Notes under the pieces: model-generated
Database searches by the model: none
What the model was told of the DNA's origin: nothing
What the model saw: the letters and a program-made list of their open reading frames with translations, nothing else
Position numbers and translations under genes: made by a program
NCBI RefSeq assembly: GCF_029227915.1
Contig: NC_079880.1
Span: forward strand, 10,259,501-10,319,500
DNA from: Hydractinia symbiolongicarpus
Lineage: Eukaryota; Cnidaria; Hydrozoa; Anthoathecata; Hydractiniidae
Reading direction: 5' to 3'
Length of the DNA: 60,000 nucleotides
Shown: positions 15,101 through 24,100 of the stretch, one piece after another
Layout: every line of letters begins with the position of its first letter
Position numbering within the stretch: the first letter of the stretch is position 1

Positions 15101-18100
15101 TATTATCGCCATTACCAATTCGATATGTTCCCTATTTCCATGAAGATATTTATCCACTGTTTCTCACAGAAAATCCAAAAGTAACGCCAGTCAATAATGA
15201 GGCAGATCGAAGTCATCACCTCAAATTACTAATAGCAATAAAGCACAAATACTTTGGAGTCATCGAACTATGCACAGAAAAAACACAGTGTCAGAAAATA
15301 AACGAAGATGTTATTAAAAAACACAAACTTTGTGTGAAACAAAAAAGTATAATTACAACACAACCCAACATTAAGAAGGAGTTACAACAGTTGCTTAATT
15401 CCACAGAAGATAACATGTTTCGACTAGTGTACACAAATGGAGCACGACTGTTTGAACCAATCATCCGTCAAAAAATATTCGACATAATATTGTCAACAAA
15501 TAACAAGGTCTTTGGTCAGCTACTTTATGATAAAAAAACAACATGCAAAGCTCTCATAAAATCCACTTTAAACATCACAATTTTTAACAAAACTTGCACC
15601 CATGAAATTAAAAAGGATATCTCATATGATTTTAACATCTATTTACGAATGATCTATGCAATATATGGCAAGATTGTTCGGTTTCCAAGTTGGATAGCAG
15701 TTTTAGAGGACTATCAAGATAATATTATGAATTTTCAATCCAATTGTCACATACCACACTGCAGGGCAGGAAAAAGATTAAGATTTGGCAATTTAACACA
15801 AGACTCAAGATGGGATAGCAGTTATGGTTGGTATTGTCAACCTTGTCCTGGAAACACATTCAAGAGAATGGAAGATAGCATATGTCAACCCTGCCCACTA
15901 GAGTTACATAGCAATCCAGAGAAAACATTCTGTATTGATCTAAATACAACTAGCTATTTAGATCTAACTGATAATGCAGCTATTGTATTTCTCGTTTTAT
16001 CAAGTTTGGGGTTTTTCTTTCATGCTGCTGCGTTAGCAATTTTTATCCAACAACGACAATCTCCACTTGTTTTGTCATCACAACCGCTAATGTTATACCT
16101 ACAGTTTATATCTTGGTTAATACTACAGCTTATGGTACCTTTACTTTTCATTGGAAAACCACATCGCTCTATTTGCATATTACGACCAATTCTTATCGGC
16201 GTATTCCTTGTGACACCTGTTGCAACGACACTCAGTAAGACACAAAAAATCCTCACAATATTTGCATATAAAACCAAAGCAACAAAAAGAGAGATTCGAA
16301 AAACAAACACAATTCAGATATTCTTTATCATCTTACTGATAAGCATTGCTGTGTTCATTCTTGTGATAACATTTGAAAACAAAAAAGTTCAACAAGAAAG
16401 CCATCTGTTTAAATCAGAAAGAGTTCGTTATCAGCACTGTAACAGTAATATTCACATTCAATATCAGTTTTTCTATCTTTTCATGTTATTTATTGGCAAT
16501 ACAATCTTAGGCATCCGAGCCAGACGTTTACCAGGATATTTTAAAGAGACTAACAACATTACATTGGCTTCATTTAGTTGTTCCATAATTCTTGGCTGCT
16601 CTTCTTTAGTTTATTCCAGTCAAGACAACCCCCCAAAAAAGGATCTCATTCTGATGTACACCATAATCAGTACCAATTTCTTGTATTGCATTATTTTATA
16701 TGGCTACAAACTTTTTATAATATTGTTTCATCCTGATTTAAACAAAAGGACAGTTGTTAGGAAGCAAATTGTTAAAAAAATGGATTTAAGATAAAATACA
16801 TAAACCTTATGAACATATAACATTCATTTTTATTTAAAAACATTAGTTTTTCTTCTTCTTAAAGCTACAAACCATGTAATGATTCGCGTTTAGAACACTT
16901 CCTTTTTTATAAAAAATAACACAGGCTTGTTCCTCATTTAAGTTATGCTTACATTTTTTGTCTTTCCCAAGTTTTTTTAGGTTTTTGTTTTAATCTTGGA
17001 AACTCTTTCCACTTTATGCTGAAGAACTTTTAAGCAACTTTCTACCAGGTCGAAATTTAAGTTGCTTATAAATATGTGTAATAGGTATAATCAATGTTGA
17101 AGAAAAGCAATCTAAGTTTTAACATAAACATTTTAGAAAGAAAAGATTGAAAATATTGTATACTAGTAAAAAGACGGGCGAATCCATGGATTTTTCCATG
17201 GGCTAACCCCATGGAAAAATCCATGGATTCGCCCGTCTTTTTTATACCGCATTGGATGTGTCTCACTTCTTGCGCAGCTAAGCTACCATTTTGCGTGACA
17301 GACAGACAGACGTATACAGGTAATTTGATATAGATTTATATATTTTTATAGAATGGAAAAAGCCTTCCACATATTTCTTAATTTAGTGGACACGATTTCA
17401 AGATAGATTTAACCCAAACGCAAACCTTAATTTTTGTTACTTTTGAGCACTGTATTAACAATGCTCAAAAGTAACTGTAAAAAGACTCAAAAGTAACTAC
17501 GTAAAAATAATGCCTTTAAAATTTATTACTTATTGTTCTGCTACAACCTTTAAAAATTAACTTACTTTTCTGCCACACAAATCGCTTCTCTGAGAACATT
17601 GACCATCTCAAAGTTCTAAACACAAGAAGCACAATTTATCAACAAACAAGTGGTTAGCTGTGCGAACTAGACTCAAAATCTAAAAGTACTAAATTTTGGT
17701 GATGTCAGCAAGAAAACTTCTTCCCAATTGTCAGGAGGACTTCATGGGCAATGGTATCAAATGAAGTAAATACCAACCTCTTTACATTCTAAACAAGCTA
17801 TATCATCTTGCTGACTGACTGGCCTGCTGATTGTGGGTGGATTCTTTTTTCTAAAGCGAATAAAAAAGTTCTCACTACTAAAGATTTTTTTTTAAGATTT
17901 AGGATAACAAAATTTTTAAAATAAAACCAAATTCAACTTTTGGATCAACCTGTAATTTAACATGTAATATAAATCTGTACTTTTTTTAACATGTTATGAT
18001 GAAATAAAAACAACAATTCATATTTTCCCCTTGTTTTTTTTCTGCAAATATCTTCTTACCACCCAAAAATGTGCTTTCCCTTTCACAAGACCCAGCATGA

Positions 18101-21100
18101 CAAAAAAAATAGTATTGTGAAAACAACTTAAATATTTGATCACTTAATCAGATCTATTTCAAAAACTAATATTACGCAGTTACAAATAAAAAACCCTGCA
18201 GTGATAATTAATACTGAAGTTATGGGGTCAAACTAAAATCTGAAATTTGTCTTGATGCAAAAATTACGACTTACTTTATATTTGCAACTAATTTTGTAAA
18301 ACCAAAATCAACCCTAAATAAGAAGGTACACATGTACGAATATAAGCAAATACTTGTATCAAAAAAAAGGTTACCAAAGTCTACCTACGACTTATTACGC
18401 TTGTTTTCGTATTGCTTTTGTTCTAAATCAAAAGGTGTAAGAAGGTAGAATAAAGAAATACAAACGTTGAAAAGACAAAAGAAAAAGAAAATCAAACTGT
18501 CTTACCAGTAACTTTTATTTCTTGTGTTTGTTGTTCATCTTCTGAGTAGCTGTAAAACATGCTAAAATTTTAAAATCAAAAAAAAATTTAGGGAGCAATG
18601 GATAGACCAAGAATACCAAAAAACTGCATGTAATAGACTTCTTTTCACAGCACAGTAAGTTAAAAATGCAAACCTCAAAACGTACACAACCGTGTGTAAA
18701 AAATTCAAATAATTTTTAAGCCATTTTGTTGAATAAAATAAACTTTATTTTTAATACATATACCTTGATGAATTCCCTCCATTTGGATATATTTCACCAG
18801 TAGGTGTCAGAAAAGCTGACTTTCTAAAAGAAATCAAAACTCAGTTAAGAGTTGCAGAGTTATGGTTTTGACCTAATAGATTTTTTAACTGCCTGTTTGT
18901 TTGGTATCCTTTAGATAAATTAAATACATCATTTGTTTATTCAGAAGTACTATTGAATCTCAATGATCTTTTAGTGGTAGCTTATAACTATAAGCATGTA
19001 AGCCAAGCAAACACTATTGAAGGTATGGTAGTCAAAATTTCTGTGATGCTTAATTTATGGAGTAATCAAAAGAGTTGAAACGATTGCTTGGGTGGGTACA
19101 GTCTTCAAATTTTGCCCTTTCTCCATTATTAATTCTAACATTATATTTTAAATTGCCAGAAATAAAAACTGACACACAATGTGAAATGAAATAGGCAAAA
19201 TTTATAGCAGCAAGAAAATACCTCCAATTCTTGAATTCTTTGTTTAGATTAGTAAAAGAGAAATTCCAAGAGTTTAGGTTTCCACCTTGCGTTGATGCAG
19301 CACTATCTCCTATAGTAACTGGTTTTTCAACAGGTTCATTCATACCAACACTGATATTGTCTAAAAGGACCAGATAAAAATTTTGTATAAAAATTCGGTT
19401 TTAGATGTTTGGCTTTCCACACAGAAATCAATATACCGTCATTCTTTTTCACAATTCCTTGTTTACAAAGTAGCCCATTGTTTGCCTACAAAAATAGAAT
19501 TTCTTTTACAAACAACAAAAATTCACTACAGTTTTAAATTTAAAAATCTTTCACAGCTATTCATACCAAATCAGTCGTAGCAGGTTCGTGAGATCCATAC
19601 TCTCTTCTTCTAGCCTAACAAAACAACATTTCGTTTTAATGTTATTAGAAAAGCAAAATGTATGCTCATAATGTTTGAGATATAAAAACATAAAGTGCAA
19701 TATCGTAAACTAAAATTATTTCCACAGCTGTTTGCTGTCTGAATCAACTGCATTATTTAAAATGCATGGATAAACTTACCTGAAGTTCTTGCAACCAGAA
19801 CATCATCGTGTTGCGATCCTTAGCTTGGATGTGGTATGTTCGGTCATTTGAGCTAAACAAAAAATTATTAAATCATTAAGTTAAATCAATTTTTCCGTTT
19901 TTAACAATTTTTAAACACAATGGGTTGTACCACAAAATGTTAATTTTTAAATATGCACTAAGGAAAGTTATGATTACAAGTCTAAAAACACTTTATAATT
20001 TGGTTTCAATCACCACTGGAAATGAAATGACTGTATGTTTGGAAGAAATCTATCTGGAGAATTTTATATAAAATTTTATTGACAAAAAGTTTACCTGGTA
20101 TGAATATAAGGACTCTGAGTTTACCTTTATTTAAAAGTATCTTAGCCAAGGTAAAGTGTGCTGCAGAGTATTTTAAATATTTAAGAGGACAAACTAACAA
20201 ATATTAACAAGAAACAAAAAGAATAAAAAATACCTGCCTGATTTGAAACAGAGCTTTATCTTCAGCACTAAATCCAAATGTAGCATTGGCAATGTCAATA
20301 TTTCTACAAACAAAAAAACCCAAGAAATTAAACTCCAGCCTTCAGCGGTTCATCAGATCATATTTTTCATTATTATAGTTCATCAAAATAGAGTAGACAT
20401 CGTATCATCACACACTTGCAGATCATCATTCACCATAGTTACCAAGACTTAGAGTTAACTAAACCTACACCAGAGTGATGAATGATGGTCTTAGAGATAG
20501 TTGGCCAAATGTGCTAAGGTTTAGGTCTAGAAAAGCCAACATTATAAACCATTAGGCTTTAAGTATGTGGTTTTGAACCCACCTCACTTGACAATTTAGT
20601 TAACATTTTGAAGATTAAGCTTACACACCAACTGATAAAAAAGAGCTTATAAAATCATAAGCTGTATTAATGCATGTGAATACCTACCCAAGTGGTTCAC
20701 CATCTTGCGGTTTACGATAATAATACAGTAGACATCTACGGTGATCATAAACAAACCTAATAAAGATATCAAAAAAACATTTACAATGTTTACAAGAAAG
20801 CTAAAAAATGTTGAAGGAGTGGTCCCACAAATTTTTTTTATTTGTTCTTTGGATTCTCCACTATTTCATTAGTATAAAGTTTTTATTCTTTTTTCAAAAA
20901 ATTGTTCATTATGCTTTTAATCAATGCGCAAAGATCGCCTTTTTATTAAGAACCTTTTGCTGTGACGTCATAATTGGCGATGTTTTAGTTTCGAGAGAGC
21001 GAGAGAGAGAGAGAGAGCTTGATACTCAGATCACATATATAAACACAAAAGAAAGCAAGATGTCGAGCAGCGAAGAAGATAAGAGTACGATATTATTGAA

Positions 21101-24100
21101 GAAGAAAACAAAATTAGAGAACATGAGGACGGTGATGATGAGATGGAAACCCTTGATGAGCTTTTTAAAGGCACAGGGCTGCAACTTTTTCAATTCTAGA
21201 CCACTAAATAAAATGATAATAAAAGCATTGAAACTGAGAGAGAAACGACATTTTTAGTAAAACATTGGGAAAAAGTTTTTGTGTGGGGAGAAACGAATGG
21301 TGCAAGTGTGATAAGTGCAAGATTGATTGTCTTTGTTGCAGGGAAGTGGATGCATTAACAGACGAACAATTCCAAGGTATATGTGCGTAAACATAATTTT
21401 TTAAAGCTACATAAAAATTATTGTTAAAATATGAGATAATAATGATGTATAGTATAAATATCCGGCAATCGCCGTGTTATACCGTCATGTGTCGTGTGAA
21501 AAATAAGATAAGTTTTCCCTGAAGAGGATGTTGTCTATGTCCCTTACTCAAAAGAAAAAACAAAAAATATATAATATATAATATGTGATTATAATTATAA
21601 AAAATAAAATAAACAAATATTTCTAATTATGAAATTGCTATCTTGGATTCTCTAGAATATCATTCTATTTGCTGAATTGTCTAAACACACAAAAAATCCA
21701 TTCACCAACTATGATGTAACGGCTATTAAAACAGGATTGTAAAAAGGGCTGAATAAGAGAAAAAATAACTTTTAAAACATTCCAATAAAATGAGATGAAA
21801 TTATTTTTTTTGATTTTTCGTGGCACCACTCCTTTAAAATAAAACTGATTATCAAAATTATCAATGCACACATTTCCATCAAACAGTGTAAAAAGACCTT
21901 TATAAAGAGCAAAGCAACGCCTGAAATGCTTAATTTCTTATTCTTTAAAAAATTTACTTCAAATGTCACACTGCTTGGATAGATATATATTGTTAATAAT
22001 TTAAAAAGAAAACCGTACATACCATCTGTGTTTCCAACTTTTTAATAAACCTTTTGCTAAAAAAATATTAAATATTGGTAAGGACAAAAGATGGTACCTT
22101 CAGTAGCAGGGTGAACTCCCCTGGATTTCCCCATGAGCTTATGACTAGTAAGAAACTTTCTTTAATTTTTTTCCTGTATCTCTGCTGTAGATCTTAGAAC
22201 ATTACGAAAACATAATGTTTACAAGGATTATGTTTTTTGATGAACGGTGATTGAATCATTTTTTTCTTTTCAACTTATTTGGTTGGAAAGTGAGTGGCTT
22301 AACGTCAGTTTAAACAATTGGACAAATTATAGTCCCTGGTGAATTATGTAGCTACCGACATGACAAAAGTCATTAGTGTTTGCTAAATTGGTTACCAAAT
22401 TATTTGGCCTTAAAGGTATAAATGCAATGCAATCACGTAATGACTGAGAGTATGGCATTAAAGAGACATTGGAGTATTTCCCCTGTTACAGATAAAGCAA
22501 TTCAAGTTATAATGTATTGAACAGAATTTTGTAACAATGGACCTAGTTTCCAAGATTAAAGTTTAATGATTATGACAATTGGTTGTATTTAAATTTCTCA
22601 TTATCAAGTCCAGAGGTAGAATTTGACAGACCTGTGGTTTGATTAAATATATCTGTTGTGAGAAGGAAATTATTGACTCATGAAACTACTTGATCTTTTA
22701 GTGAGAGTAAATTGTTGAAATAGTGATGTTACCAGGTATACATTCTTTAAAACCTGGAAGGTGGGTATTTTATCTAAGAAGCCATGCTTTTAAGTCAATA
22801 AAAGATTCACAACAAAAATGCATGTCAGGTGAGAAGATCAGCCAGCCCAACTATCAAGAGCAGATTGAAAATAGCACTACACTGTTTAACTCTATTACAA
22901 ACATTACATGTCTAAATCTCAATATCGTACTGTTATTTTTTTTTATTGAGGTTTTAATGGTTTTAAATTTGTTTTTACAAAAAAACACATAATTGATTTT
23001 TAACAAATTTACAACAGGTTTGCTCCATTGTACTTGCGAGTAGCTTTACCACATAGATGAATGCATTTACACATTTGTTTATATTTACTCCTTGAATTCA
23101 AAACAACATGAAATAATATATACTTTTTAGTAATTTTTAAACCTTGTAAACATGAAAAATATACTCTTTCTCTCTGCTATATAAATGTCCACATCACTAC
23201 AGTTGACAAAAGTCATTGGAGCTTTGGAAAAGTGGCTGAATACCTAATCACATAAGTGATAAATTTAAAAAAAAGAATATTTTCTAGTAATTGTAGGTAC
23301 ATCCATTAGCATATCCACTCTCAATAAAATGCAAACAAGATTAAATTGACAGAAATGAATTATGCAACAGGAAGACTATACAATATGTATGTAGTCTGCA
23401 TTGCATAAAATCTAATTTTAGAAAAAAGAAATTAAAACATACCACCCTGCTTCCATAAATAGCCACATAATCGATCTTTTTCCTGAAATAAAAATAGTTA
23501 TGTGTTTATAATAATGGAATGCTCTTATATTAAATGAGATGTGTAATACTTTAAAAAATTGATTATCTTTTGGAACATATATTTTCAAAAAAAAAGTTTG
23601 TCATGATATTTTAGATATACTAAGTGTGTGTCAAAAGGGGTTAAGGTATTGTCTACTTCAGAATAAGAAATGTGTGAACATGATAAGCAATATTTTATAA
23701 TAATATCTTTTCCTCATTTTATTCTACTTCCTGATTTTTTAAAATTTTTTATCTGAGAGTGTTCTAGAAATCTAATTAAGGTTTTCCATCAGTAGAGCTC
23801 CATCAGGTGTAAGGACTTTCGTTCTGGCCTTTTTTACCAGTTGGCTGCAACTCCACTTTTCGACAGTTCTTATCACCTTTTTGCTGTTTGAGATAAAATA
23901 AAGTTTGTACACTTCAATTTAAATAAAAGATTTTCATCAGAAGTGAGTACGATTGCGTGTTGTAGTATACTCAATGCAATTTTTTGTGTCGCGTGCATGT
24001 TAAAAATTTAAAAATAACAGACTCTACAGAAGAGAGCAAATATGACTATTAACTTCGTTAATGTGAAAATTAGCAGATCTCCAACTCTCCTTGGCAACTA

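Larger units (their letters stand above)
8048..17850 (-). other. TBC1D2: Coiled-coil exons of the TBC1D2-like gene (exons 13-23)
   Basis: Small exons of 36-107 nt encode charged, heptad-rich sequence corresponding to the central coiled-coil region of TBC1D2, which in the human protein binds Rac1 and other partners. Recognisable stretches include NFEMVNVLREAICVAEK (exons 14-15), EEKLGQEKVLKEMIQAKDNS (exon 19) and AYQSQNNFLNSEILELNKLR (exon 22, matching the human motif around NCFLNSEI). Intron 14 (12841-17565) is interrupted by the oppositely oriented GPCR gene. Confidence 0.8.

Noticed and set aside
18050-18110. Possible additional TBC1D2 exon near 18060
   Set aside because: No usable acceptor, and exons 12 and 13 already join in phase.
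18385-18422. Longer version of TBC1D2 exon 12 using the TAG|GTAGAC donor
   Set aside because: It puts a stop in the frame set by exon 11; the donor four bases earlier (TC|GTAGGTAG) keeps all phases.
20808-21257. 149-codon plus-strand ORF as an intact gene
   Set aside because: The N-terminal part is AT-rich intron and simple repeat; the protein-like segments lie in different frames, indicating a relic.
23835-23882. Minus-strand exon-like segment reading QKGDKNCRKVELQPT between TBC1D2 exons 1 and 2
   Set aside because: Good acceptor and donor, but it would add 46 nt and break the phase; exon 1 joins exon 2 directly in phase.
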